Source of the DNA: a virus
IMG/VR virus record: IMGVR_UViG_3300017991_000370
Coordinates: 1 to 25,839 of that record
DNA length: 25,839 nucleotides
Strand: one strand, 5' to 3'
This document shows positions 16,352-23,925 of this stretch, in pieces. Position numbers and translations under genes: made by a program. The notes beneath the pieces were generated by a model. It saw nothing but the letters and a program-made list of their open reading frames with translations. It ran no database searches and was not told where the DNA came from. Numbering within the stretch: position 1 is the stretch's first letter; the number at the start of each line of letters is the position of its first letter.

Positions 16352-16891
16352 ATGAAAGACAATAGAACGGTTGACGAACTATTGGTTGAGTTGAGGGGCG
16401 CTGAAGACAGTGGACAAGTGCATACTGCAGTTCCATACATCCATTCAGATCCTGGTGAATCTCCAAAGTACGACGCGGCAACTGGTCAGAGGCTGCGTGT
16501 GTCGGATGAATTTCCGGCTACCGCCGAAGGATTGTTGTCATACCTCAAAGACAAGAAAATCCATATCGATTATTCTCCGCATGACCTTGGCGTTCCGTAC
16601 TACGTCGCCTATCTGCACAGCGAACTGCATCAAGTTGGCGACATCATGAATCGCATGGGTTTTGTTCGTCGAGTTTCTTCGGTTGAAGAGTACATGTCCG
16701 AACATTTTGGCTTGCGTGAAACGTGGTATGGTGAGGATAATACGTTTGTCGGCGTTTTTGACCATGGCTTTTTGATTGTGCCATCGAAGAGCGTCGGCGA
16801 ATTCCAGTTTGGGAATCCGCACCTCAAGGATGTGGTGCGATACATGAATCTGACAGCGAAACGGACATCAAAGAAAGTAGCGATGGAATGA
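16352..16891 (+). CDS. Unknown protein with N-terminal TVDELL tag
   Basis: 179 residues. The ATG at 16352 has AGGG about 9 bases upstream and puts the tag (T-V-D-E-L-L at 6-11) at the same place as in the protein at 4008. A polar linker (about 15-50) leads to a compact alpha/beta region (about 55-155) with many aromatics and histidines (Y-Y-V-A-Y-L-H-S-E-L-H near 83-93). No family is recognised. It lies between the DUF2958-like gene and the gp4-like nuclease. An upstream in-frame start at 16304 would overlap the previous gene and is less likely. Confidence 0.8.
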   Translation: MKDNRTVDELLVELRGAEDSGQVHTAVPYIHSDPGESPKYDAATGQRLRVSDEFPATAEGLLSYLKDKKIHIDYSPHDLGVPYYVAYLHSELHQVGDIMNRMGFVRRVSSVEEYMSEHFGLRETWYGEDNTFVGVFDHGFLIVPSKSVGEFQFGNPHLKDVVRYMNLTAKRTSKKVAME

Positions 16892-16898
16892 AACAGTG

Positions 16899-17519
16899 AT
16901 GAATCGTCGCGGTCGTCGGAAACGTCGTCGGAATCGGTGGGCTCCGACAACAGGGAAAAAACAACCGCTGAAGAAGCGGATTGATTTTTCAAACATGACG
17001 GCAGCAGAAATTGAACGTCTCGGAAAAGCAAGCGCGATGCGGATCATTCAAGGCACGGATAATCTGTCAAGTCGCGGGCATACTGGCTCTATACAAACAA
17101 GATTCGGCAAACTGCATTATCGTTCCACCTTAGAACGCGGCGTATTGAAGGCACTTGACGGCTTGAAGGATTTGGTTGCTTCTCTCAAAACCGAACCGTT
17201 CTATATCGAATATCGGTTTCGCGGACTGCGGCACTATTACGTTCCCGATTTGATTGTGAAGCTTCGAACCGGACAAGTTTGGCTGCTTGAAGTGAAGCCT
17301 AAAAACCAGTTGAACGAAGCTAAGAATCAAGCGAAGTTTGAAGCCGCTCTTGGATGGTGCATTAAACGTGGAAATCATTTGCGCTTTGGAGTTTTGACAA
17401 CGAAAGACCAAGACAAGATTGAACAAACGTTGTTGAAGCACGACGGCTGTTCCATACAGGAAACGATCAATGAGCACGGCTTTGGAAAATCTGATCAGTC
17501 ATCTCAGCCAAGTCAATGA
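16899..17519 (+). CDS. gp4-like head-completion nuclease (PD-(D/E)XK, TnsA-like fold)
   Basis: 206 residues. The N-terminus is very basic (R-R-G-R-R-K-R-R-R-N-R at 3-13). A PD-(D/E)XK nuclease core follows: R-S-T-L-E-R at 75-80 (E79), Y-V-P-D at 114-117 (D117) and L-L-E-V-K-P-K at 129-135 (E131, K133). This arrangement is shared by TnsA and by T4 gp4 (gp50), a head-completion protein that acts on packaged DNA ends before tail joining. Its place just ahead of the terminase genes favours the gp4 role over a transposase. GTG 16896 is an alternative start. Its 3' end overlaps the next gene by 50 bases in another frame. Confidence 0.72.
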   Translation: MNRRGRRKRRRNRWAPTTGKKQPLKKRIDFSNMTAAEIERLGKASAMRIIQGTDNLSSRGHTGSIQTRFGKLHYRSTLERGVLKALDGLKDLVASLKTEPFYIEYRFRGLRHYYVPDLIVKLRTGQVWLLEVKPKNQLNEAKNQAKFEAALGWCIKRGNHLRFGVLTTKDQDKIEQTLLKHDGCSIQETINEHGFGKSDQSSQPSQ

Positions 17520-17751
17520 GCGTGTTTCGCCTGAGATGAAACAGGCGTATACAGAAGTGTTGACGATGCATGACACGTTCAAAAGGGCGTTGGACAAAGC
17601 GGAGAAATCAAGCGATCCCGAATCGATTGCCAAAGTGATTCAGATGACGCTTGACGTCGTGGCGGGTCAGCTCAGTCAGGAGAAGACCCGACGCTATGAC
17701 AAAGTCGTGAGAGACCTTGGGAAGATCTCAAAATCGATAAACGTTAACTAA
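17470..17751 (+). CDS. Small helical protein, possible small terminase subunit
   Basis: 93 residues, all helical by eye, mixed charge, no cysteine. AGGAAA about 8 bases before ATG 17470 supports the start even though the gene begins inside the previous one. No family is recognised. Its size, helical make-up and position two genes upstream of the large terminase make a small terminase or packaging accessory role possible, but T4 gp16 is longer (164 residues) and no helix-turn-helix is evident. Confidence 0.65.
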   Translation: MSTALENLISHLSQVNERVSPEMKQAYTEVLTMHDTFKRALDKAEKSSDPESIAKVIQMTLDVVAGQLSQEKTRRYDKVVRDLGKISKSINVN

Positions 17752-17765
17752 TTCCTAAAAGGAAT
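17751..17765 (+). promoter_or_regulatory. Hairpin overlapping the ribosome site of the ChaB-domain gene
   Basis: ATTCCT-AAA-AGGAAT is a perfect 6-bp inverted repeat with a 3-base loop. Its 3' arm holds AGGA, 7 bases before ATG 17771, so folding would hide the ribosome site. The stem is AT-rich and short; an effect on translation is a guess. Confidence 0.35.
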
Positions 17766-17770
17766 ATACC

Positions 17771-19672
17771 ATGCCATACGATCGCAACGATGAATTGCCG
17801 AAGGGAGTCAAGAATAATTGCACTTCCAAACAGCAGACGATGTGGCGCAAAGTCTTCAACGGCGCGTTCGACTTCTACAAAGAAAAAGGACGCGCGAATG
17901 TGGATCAGCTTGCGGCGCAAACGGCATGGAAGATGGTCGTCAAATACGGTGGTTACAAGCCTGCAAAGAAAGAGAGTGTCGAGATGCCGAAGAACTTCGA
18001 TTTGGACAGCAACGTGCGTCAACTGATGGAAATTGCCGATCAGGGACCGGCTACTCCTGATTTCGATCTGCGGACTCTGACTGAGACCGCTGATTTCATG
18101 GCTCCCTTGATCGATGAGGATGATGTTGGGCATCTCACAGGGGATTACGATACGACGGGCACGATTTCAGATCCTCCGGTCGGCAAGCAGGAAATCGGTG
18201 AGCCTACTGAAGAGGAAGAAGAGATCTATAGCGGCATCAGCTTTGATGATGAGGGCGATGACAAGCGCAAGCGCAAGCGCAAGTACGCTCAAGATGACGA
18301 AGATGAAGACATGAAGCGCCGCAAACAAGTGGAACGCTTTGAAGAGGCATGCCGCAAGGGCGATTTCGAAGCGATGGAACAGATTGCTGGCGAAATCGAA
18401 GAGCAGAACAATGGGGATGGTGACGAAGACGGCAAGCGCAAGGGCGCGATGGATGCCAGATTCGAACGGGCGGCGAAGGAGTTTGAGGACAGCGAGGAAG
18501 GCGAAATCTCTGTTTCGGACGCCGTTGATGATTTCGAGAAACAGCTTTCGGACTACAAGCGCAAGCAGGCATACGATACTTCCGGCAGCATTGCCGATCC
18601 GGCACAGAACTTCGACACCGATTGGCATGCGGATTGGAAGGATGAGGTTGATTTCGAGGATGAAATCACAGACGACAATGATGATCCTGAAGACAAGAAG
18701 AAAAAGCAGGATCAGGATGTTGAAGGCGGCATCGCCGATCCGGCCCAAGGCATTGACACTGATTGGCATGCGGACTGGAAGGCTGAGGATGATGACTTGA
18801 TTTCTGATCAGGACATCGAAGACGCTCTGAGAGGGCGCAAGGGCAAAGATGATCTCTCCTTTTCCGATGAAGATGAGGAGAGCAAAAAAAAAATTGAGGA
18901 ATCGAGTTTAGCGGCTCTCAAAAGATTCATCAACGAAAATGGCGAAGAGGGCGATGAAAAACTTGATGAAGCGCCTGTGGTGAGCCTGCATCAAATCACG
19001 CTTGAAAGATACAAATCCAATATCACAATGAGCGTGGGCGATTTCTTGCAGAAGCTGTATGAACGTGCCAACAAGGAGCCTTCAGACAGCACTGTGCTTG
19101 GATTCTGTGCGTCGCTTCCATTAGCTTTGTATGGCACTCTTGCCAATTACATAGCAAGTCAAAAATGGAGCAAAGAATTTGAAGCTGCTCACAAAAAGTT
19201 GTCCATGGCAGTTTTGAACACTGCACAGAATCTTACCAATAATCTTCCCGCTTTCGCAAAAGCTTTGAAGGGAGAAGATAAGGACAGAGGAGTCAACGGC
19301 TATCAGATGGGCATCAAAACAGCGATGTCGATCAATAATAGAAAGCTGGTCTATCCTATTGGTCTTTTCCTTCAAGAACTTGACCAAAAGGCTTCTGAAG
19401 CGCAGACATTTGGCTACGTCATGGGCTATACGATGACGGTTTCCAAGTGGATCGTCAACATGTTCAAACAGGCTTGGAGAGTGGCCAGAAAGATGAAGGG
19501 TGTTGATCCATCCATTTCACAAGGATTCAGTGCGATCGTGGATGTGCTTGAAAAGGCTGATAGAGAATTGCGCAATGGGATAGCCGATTCGGCGAAACCG
19601 CTTGGCGGAAAAGACACGTTCCGGGCGGCGAAAGCCATGGTCGGAGGAATCAGGAAAGCCAGCAAGATCTGA
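17771..19672 (+). CDS. ChaB-domain protein with acidic repeat linker and helical C-terminus
   Basis: 633 residues. Residues 1-65 match ChaB: the M-P-Y-x-x-x-x-E-L-P start, then V-F-N-G-A-F-D-F-Y-K-E-K and the Q-T-A-W-K-M-V-V-K-Y helix. Residues 100-400 are a very acidic low-complexity linker with K/R patches (K-R-K-R-K-R-K at 165-171) and repeats of [G]-[S/T]-I-[A/S]-D-P; two copies of D-P-A-Q-x-x-D-T-D-W-H-A-D-W-K sit at 276-290 and 323-337. A helical C-terminal region (about 405-633) is internally duplicated (V-G-D-F-L-Q-K-L at 422-429, I-G-L-F-L-Q-E-L at 530-537). AAAAGG upstream of ATG 17771 is a good site. An A10 tract at 18884-18893 lies at the linker/C-domain border. Directly before the terminase, it could be a scaffold or packaged internal protein; this is inference. 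Confidence 0.78.
   Translation: MPYDRNDELPKGVKNNCTSKQQTMWRKVFNGAFDFYKEKGRANVDQLAAQTAWKMVVKYGGYKPAKKESVEMPKNFDLDSNVRQLMEIADQGPATPDFDLRTLTETADFMAPLIDEDDVGHLTGDYDTTGTISDPPVGKQEIGEPTEEEEEIYSGISFDDEGDDKRKRKRKYAQDDEDEDMKRRKQVERFEEACRKGDFEAMEQIAGEIEEQNNGDGDEDGKRKGAMDARFERAAKEFEDSEEGEISVSDAVDDFEKQLSDYKRKQAYDTSGSIADPAQNFDTDWHADWKDEVDFEDEITDDNDDPEDKKKKQDQDVEGGIADPAQGIDTDWHADWKAEDDDLISDQDIEDALRGRKGKDDLSFSDEDEESKKKIEESSLAALKRFINENGEEGDEKLDEAPVVSLHQITLERYKSNITMSVGDFLQKLYERANKEPSDSTVLGFCASLPLALYGTLANYIASQKWSKEFEAAHKKLSMAVLNTAQNLTNNLPAFAKALKGEDKDRGVNGYQMGIKTAMSINNRKLVYPIGLFLQELDQKASEAQTFGYVMGYTMTVSKWIVNMFKQAWRVARKMKGVDPSISQGFSAIVDVLEKADRELRNGIADSAKPLGGKDTFRAAKAMVGGIRKASKI
18596..18781 (+). repeat. Duplicated DPAQ...DTDWHADWK unit in the ChaB-domain gene
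   Basis: Two 45-base copies (18596-18640 and 18737-18781) encode D-P-A-Q-x-x-D-T-D-W-H-A-D-W-K with a 141-base (47-codon) period. A weaker related unit with G-T-I-S-D-P lies near 18158-18175. The strong conservation of W-H-A-D-W suggests a short linear motif that binds a partner. Confidence 0.7.
18884..18893 (+). other. A10 homopolymer, possible slippage site
   Basis: Ten consecutive A residues inside the ChaB-domain gene (S-K-K-K-I). A shift by -1 meets TGA at 18895-18897, and a shift by +1 meets TAG at 18909-18911. Either slip would give a ~375-380 residue product lacking the C-terminal domain. Runs of this length are known to cause transcriptional slippage in bacteria; whether it happens here is unknown. 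Confidence 0.45.
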
Positions 19673-21575
19673 AAAGTTCAATAGCGTCAAAGGTTTGCTG
19701 TTGGCAGATGCACAAGGACAAATCGAATCCAGGGGAAGTGAAGAGCGTGGAGAGGGTTTCGATCCGGTTCAAGAGTATCATCAGTGCGCCGATGACGTTC
19801 TGTACTTTATTGAGAGGTACATCAAAATAAAGCATCCTGCCCAAGGGGTGATTCCTTTTGAAATGTACGATTTTCAGAAGGAATTGGTGACGCTGATCAA
19901 TGACAAGGATCGCGTTATCGTCAACAAGTCTCGACAGACCGGCGTTTCGACGTTGACGGCTGCATACGCGCTATGGATGGCGCTTTTCAAACGTCACAAA
20001 TCGATCATGATTCTGTCGAAGAAGGATGACGACGCCAAGAAATTCCTTGCCAAGATCAAGTTGGCATACAAGGAATTGCCTGAATGGCTTCGCAGAGGCG
20101 TCAAGACGATCAAATCGAACGAACATCAGTTCCATCTGGCGACAGGCAGCACGATTGAGGCGGAAGCATCCGGCCAGGACGCCGGTCGTTCGGAATCTCT
20201 GAGCATGCTGGTGATGGACGAAGCGGCGTTCATGCAGCACGCCGAAACCATCTGGGATGCTGCGAACCCTACGCTGTCGAGAGGCAACGGAAAGTGCGTC
20301 ATCATTTCGACGCCTAACGGAATCGGCAACTTCTATTACGACAAGGTGGAAGGGGCGAAAAAGAAGGGGCGGGAACCAGCGAAGTGGAATCAATTCCACT
20401 ATTTCTTCTGCCATTGGCGCGATGTGCCCGAATATGACGATGCATGGTATGAAATCATGCGTCCGCAATTCACTGACAGGAAGTGGGCGCAAGAATATGA
20501 AGGAAGCTTCATCGGATCAGGCAAATTGGTTTTGTCTGAGGAACATATTCAAGAGGTGAAAAACAGACTTATACAGCCGATCATCATCCGCAACGAAGAC
20601 ATGGAGCCTGATGCGAACGGCAAGTTGTGGGTTTGGGAAAAGCCGCGCGCTGACCGCATGTATGGAATGGGCGTGGATACGGCGCGGGGAGACGGCACGG
20701 ATAACTATGCCATAGTTGTTTTGGATATGATTTCAATGAAGGAGGTTGCTGAATATTACGGTAAATGCGATATATACAGATTTGCAAAAATGTGTTCGGA
20801 AGTAGGTTTTTGGTATCATGAAGCTTATGTGGTCTGTGAAAACAACACATACGGCAAGATTGTTTTGGATCGAATGATAGAAGATTTCGGCTATTCGAAT
20901 ATGTACTATCAGCGTGACACGAGATCAGGAAACATCAACTTCAAAAAACCGGGGTTTCTTTCTGCGCCTTCGACCAAGATGAGAATCACGGACGGCACGA
21001 TTCAAGCGTTCAAGTTGTTCCATCTTGCGAGTCCGCGCATCCTGAAAGAGATGCAGACGTTCTATTGGATCAACAACACAGCACAAGCGCGCAAGGGTTC
21101 GAATGATGATCTGATGACGGCGCTGGGAATGATTACAGGCAATCTTGACGCGATGATTCAAGACGATCCGTCAACAAGCGATGGGCTTGCCGAACGATTG
21201 CAGAAGGCGTATTATGGAAAAGTTCTTTTTGAGGGGTATCAAGAAGTTCCTGATGATGAAATGCAACAAGAATTTGAATATCAGATTGGTGATGAAGTAG
21301 ACGGCATGTCGTATTTGGGCGATAATGGATCAAGCAGCTATTATCCGCCAGACGCCGGTTTGTTTGCGGATAACCATAATCAGCTGAATGCTCAGCAGCA
21401 TCAGGCAAGCGGAGATAGGCCGCAAGGAAGAATGGTCTACAAAAGAGGAATTCTGCAACGTGTGGACAACAATCAAGAAGATATGCCGCAGCCTCTTGAC
21501 TCAAACAATTTAAACCAGCAGATTGAACAGGAATTCGGATTTGGATTTCTGTCCAAGCCGCCGCCGAACCGATAA
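19602..21575 (+). CDS. terL: Terminase large subunit (gp17-like)
   Basis: 657 residues from TTG 19602. The packaging ATPase motifs are clear: an adenine-binding Y-D-F-Q-K-E-L at 89-95, Walker A-like K-S-R-Q-T-G-V-S-T at 109-117, Walker B L-V-M-D-E-A at 203-208 and coupling motif S-T-P-N-G at 236-240. The RNase H-like nuclease follows with G-V-D-T-A-R-G-D at 357-364, V-C-E-N-N-T at 411-416 and N-D-D-L-M-T-A at 501-507, supplying the acidic triad. This is the motor and headful nuclease that fills the prohead through the portal. A glutamine-rich tail (about 555-650) follows the nuclease. The start is unsure: the TTG overlaps the ChaB-domain gene by 71 bases; a later TTG at 19694 is the alternative. 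Confidence 0.93.
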   Translation: MAEKTRSGRRKPWSEESGKPARSEKFNSVKGLLLADAQGQIESRGSEERGEGFDPVQEYHQCADDVLYFIERYIKIKHPAQGVIPFEMYDFQKELVTLINDKDRVIVNKSRQTGVSTLTAAYALWMALFKRHKSIMILSKKDDDAKKFLAKIKLAYKELPEWLRRGVKTIKSNEHQFHLATGSTIEAEASGQDAGRSESLSMLVMDEAAFMQHAETIWDAANPTLSRGNGKCVIISTPNGIGNFYYDKVEGAKKKGREPAKWNQFHYFFCHWRDVPEYDDAWYEIMRPQFTDRKWAQEYEGSFIGSGKLVLSEEHIQEVKNRLIQPIIIRNEDMEPDANGKLWVWEKPRADRMYGMGVDTARGDGTDNYAIVVLDMISMKEVAEYYGKCDIYRFAKMCSEVGFWYHEAYVVCENNTYGKIVLDRMIEDFGYSNMYYQRDTRSGNINFKKPGFLSAPSTKMRITDGTIQAFKLFHLASPRILKEMQTFYWINNTAQARKGSNDDLMTALGMITGNLDAMIQDDPSTSDGLAERLQKAYYGKVLFEGYQEVPDDEMQQEFEYQIGDEVDGMSYLGDNGSSSYYPPDAGLFADNHNQLNAQQHQASGDRPQGRMVYKRGILQRVDNNQEDMPQPLDSNNLNQQIEQEFGFGFLSKPPPNR

Positions 21576-21586
21576 GGATAAAGGTC

Positions 21587-22204
21587 ATGTCTCAACGATT
21601 TTTCGATTCATTCCTGTATGATCTGCATCAGGAAGTCAAAAAGGGCGAAATTGAAGATCTTATGCAGACGACCAGTCGCGTGCTGAGGGAAGACATTCCG
21701 GGCGTCAGCATGGCGACGATGGGACGCAGCAAACAGGACGTTGAGGAAGAAGAACAGCCGCCCAACGTCAGCATCATGAAATTGCTGCATGCGGCGAAAC
21801 AAAAAGGACGCGCCAAGCGTCGTGTGTGGGTCAAAAAGAGCGAGATTCGGGACGCCGCAAAATCGCTGGGTATTGAGATGAGCGACGATGTCTTCGAGAA
21901 GTATTGGAAGAAGAATCGCAGTCGATATCTACGGGGCAGACATCTCGAATTCAGTACAGATCCGCATTCGGATGAAGAAGTGGTTTCTCCTGGAAAGCGA
22001 GGGCTGAGACGTCCATCAGCAGACGAAGATTGCGATTGCTCTGTGACGGATCTACTCAAGCGTCTCAATGAGGAGACTTCTGATTCAGACGAGAACTATG
22101 ACCGTGAACTGTTTGAGATGACGTTCCGTCACGGCAACGGCGATCCATGGTTTGCCAACGAACAAGTCATGATGAACGAAGAACGACAAAAGAAATCCGA
22201 ATAA
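21587..22204 (+). CDS. Unknown charged protein between terminase and hub-like gene
   Basis: 205 residues, no family recognised. An acidic linker (about 45-60) leads to a basic helical region (about 60-120; K-G-R-A-K-R-R-V-W-V-K-K near 73-84) that could bind nucleic acid, then a second acidic linker. Residues 152-160 (S-V-T-D-L-L-K-R-L) resemble the shared N-terminal tag but lie inside the chain. AAGGATAAAGG before ATG 21587 is a strong ribosome site. Its position between terminase and portal genes suggests a packaging or virion role. Confidence 0.75.
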   Translation: MSQRFFDSFLYDLHQEVKKGEIEDLMQTTSRVLREDIPGVSMATMGRSKQDVEEEEQPPNVSIMKLLHAAKQKGRAKRRVWVKKSEIRDAAKSLGIEMSDDVFEKYWKKNRSRYLRGRHLEFSTDPHSDEEVVSPGKRGLRRPSADEDCDCSVTDLLKRLNEETSDSDENYDRELFEMTFRHGNGDPWFANEQVMMNEERQKKSE

Positions 22205-22226
22205 CCTGCGTGGTTCTTAAATCATC

Positions 22227-23900
22227 ATGTCATTCGGAGAATCCCTTTCCAGCGTTGATCCGCCGCAATTGTTGTGGAATTCGGAAGCTGTTCAGCGGCG
22301 CGGCTTGGTCGACTTGATCGGCAGCGACATCATGCCGTTTGTGCATTTGCGTTTCGGTCGCTTGATTCCGTTGTACAATGTTGAAGGTCAGTTGCTCGAA
22401 AGCTTCTCTCAAGACATTACGGGCCGCGTGACGCTGACTCTGTCGGACCCGACGAACTTTCTCATTGAGCGCATTCTTCGATTCATCTTCTCAAGCTTCA
22501 ACGAAGTCGAAGACAATCGCACTCTGTATATGCGTTGGGGCTGGACGGACGGCAAGCGTGAATGGACGCAAGGTTCACGGTTTCAGGAGAGTGAACGCAT
22601 CCAAGTCATGAACCAATGGCAGGCGTATTCTCTAATCAGTTGGACACAGGATTTTGAGAGTACGGGCAGCGGTTGGGTTTTGGAAGGGATGCCATATGGT
22701 CAATATCTGATTGAGCGTGTCAAGGCGGTCATTCCATACAACCAAGACATGGGGGAAATCACTTCGCAGAACGTTGAGAATATTCTTTCTCGCATGTTCT
22801 TGAATGAGCGCAATTTTGCTTCCGATCGCGTGCCGCGCGTGCGCGTGCGATTCGTTGGAGAATTCCAAGAAAACAGCCTGAACGCCGATGACGGTTGGTA
22901 TCAATCGACAGGCAACATGACTTTTCAACAGTTCTTGAAGGAGATTGTTGAAAAGCGGTGGGTTGGTGTGGAAAGCGGACGTGTTCCGTCGATCATCTAC
23001 AGTTCGACCATCATTGAAGAGAAGGATAATCAGCAGCCGCTGACAGTCATTTACATTTGCGACAAGAATTCAATCGGTACAGAAAGAAGACAGTCTGCAA
23101 ATTGGATCAACGAACAGTTGGGCATCGGAACGTCTGCGGAACGGATGGCTTTGGAGCAAAGCGGAGAAATCTACAGCGAAACGAATCTCAGAAAACTTCG
23201 AGAGGGGTGCGCATTTTCACTGAAGTACCCAAATACGTTCGGCAACATTCTCAAATTTACGACCAGTGAAAGCATTGTCTGGATTGATCGTGCTCAGCAT
23301 TATCAGGCACCGGTCAACGATTCCGATGCGCGTACAAGGACAGTAGAAGGGCAAGGCGAAAATCCAGGCGATGCGTTTGCACCTCCGATTGCGCGGAACA
23401 TGCAGGCGCAGCATGTGGAAAATGAAGTAAACCGAGGGGTGGCGCATCAAACATCTGCCAATCCCGATCAAATGGATGCAGTGGCGCGGGAAGCTTCGCT
23501 TTCGCCTTACTATGCAATGGCACTGAACATCACATTGCTTGGCGAGCCTGACTTTTTTGATCCGGTAGCAGTTCTGGGAACACGGGTATGGATGGAAGTG
23601 GATCAACAACCGTTTCTTGATCAGCAGATCAGGTTCGGTCATCGATTCGAGAACACGCCTGAAGGGTTGGTGCAGGCGTTTCCGATTCTGAAAAGTCTGG
23701 CGCAACGTCAAAACGGCATCGAAGGTAATAGTGTGTTGAATGCCATGGTCAACAGCGGATTATTTGATCCGGCAATCAAGTCATATTTGACGGGAGTATG
23801 GTGGATTGCAAAGTTTTCCAATACGATAAACGGCGGCAGATTCGAAACCTCCTTGACTCTGATGGTCGAATTTCTTAAAACTGGTAGAGTGGTTGGGTAG
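22227..23900 (+). CDS. Probable baseplate hub-like tail protein
   Basis: 557 residues. The N-terminal part (about 35-165) is beta-rich, with T-G-R-V-T-L-T-L-S-D and L-Y-M-R-W-G-W-T. A Q/N-rich linker at about 375-415 precedes a C-terminal beta region with A-L-N-I-T-L-L-G-E-P-D-F-F-D-P near 433-447. The end, G-V-W-W-I-A-K-F-S-N-T-I-N-G-G-R-F-E-T-S-L-T-L (about 522-544), follows a pattern common in tail hub proteins of the gp27/gpD type, where a domain ends in V-x-H-x-I-x-x-G-x-[FY]-x-T-x-L-x-L. The assignment is by pattern only. No clear Shine-Dalgarno precedes ATG 22227. Alternative: another baseplate or tail-tube-associated protein. Confidence 0.6.
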   Translation: MSFGESLSSVDPPQLLWNSEAVQRRGLVDLIGSDIMPFVHLRFGRLIPLYNVEGQLLESFSQDITGRVTLTLSDPTNFLIERILRFIFSSFNEVEDNRTLYMRWGWTDGKREWTQGSRFQESERIQVMNQWQAYSLISWTQDFESTGSGWVLEGMPYGQYLIERVKAVIPYNQDMGEITSQNVENILSRMFLNERNFASDRVPRVRVRFVGEFQENSLNADDGWYQSTGNMTFQQFLKEIVEKRWVGVESGRVPSIIYSSTIIEEKDNQQPLTVIYICDKNSIGTERRQSANWINEQLGIGTSAERMALEQSGEIYSETNLRKLREGCAFSLKYPNTFGNILKFTTSESIVWIDRAQHYQAPVNDSDARTRTVEGQGENPGDAFAPPIARNMQAQHVENEVNRGVAHQTSANPDQMDAVAREASLSPYYAMALNITLLGEPDFFDPVAVLGTRVWMEVDQQPFLDQQIRFGHRFENTPEGLVQAFPILKSLAQRQNGIEGNSVLNAMVNSGLFDPAIKSYLTGVWWIAKFSNTINGGRFETSLTLMVEFLKTGRVVG

Positions 23901-23925
23901 CAAGAAAGGTCAGGTTTGAACCCTC

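Noticed and set aside
16899-17519. TnsA transposase subunit of a Tn7-like element
   Set aside because: The PD-(D/E)XK core fits TnsA, but there is no TnsB/C partner or end repeats, and the location before the terminase fits a gp4-like head-completion nuclease.
18240-18900. Repetitive GATGAAGAT/CGCAAG DNA as a CRISPR-like or regulatory array
   Set aside because: The repeats are irregular, keep reading frame and encode acidic and K/R stretches; there are no uniform spacers.
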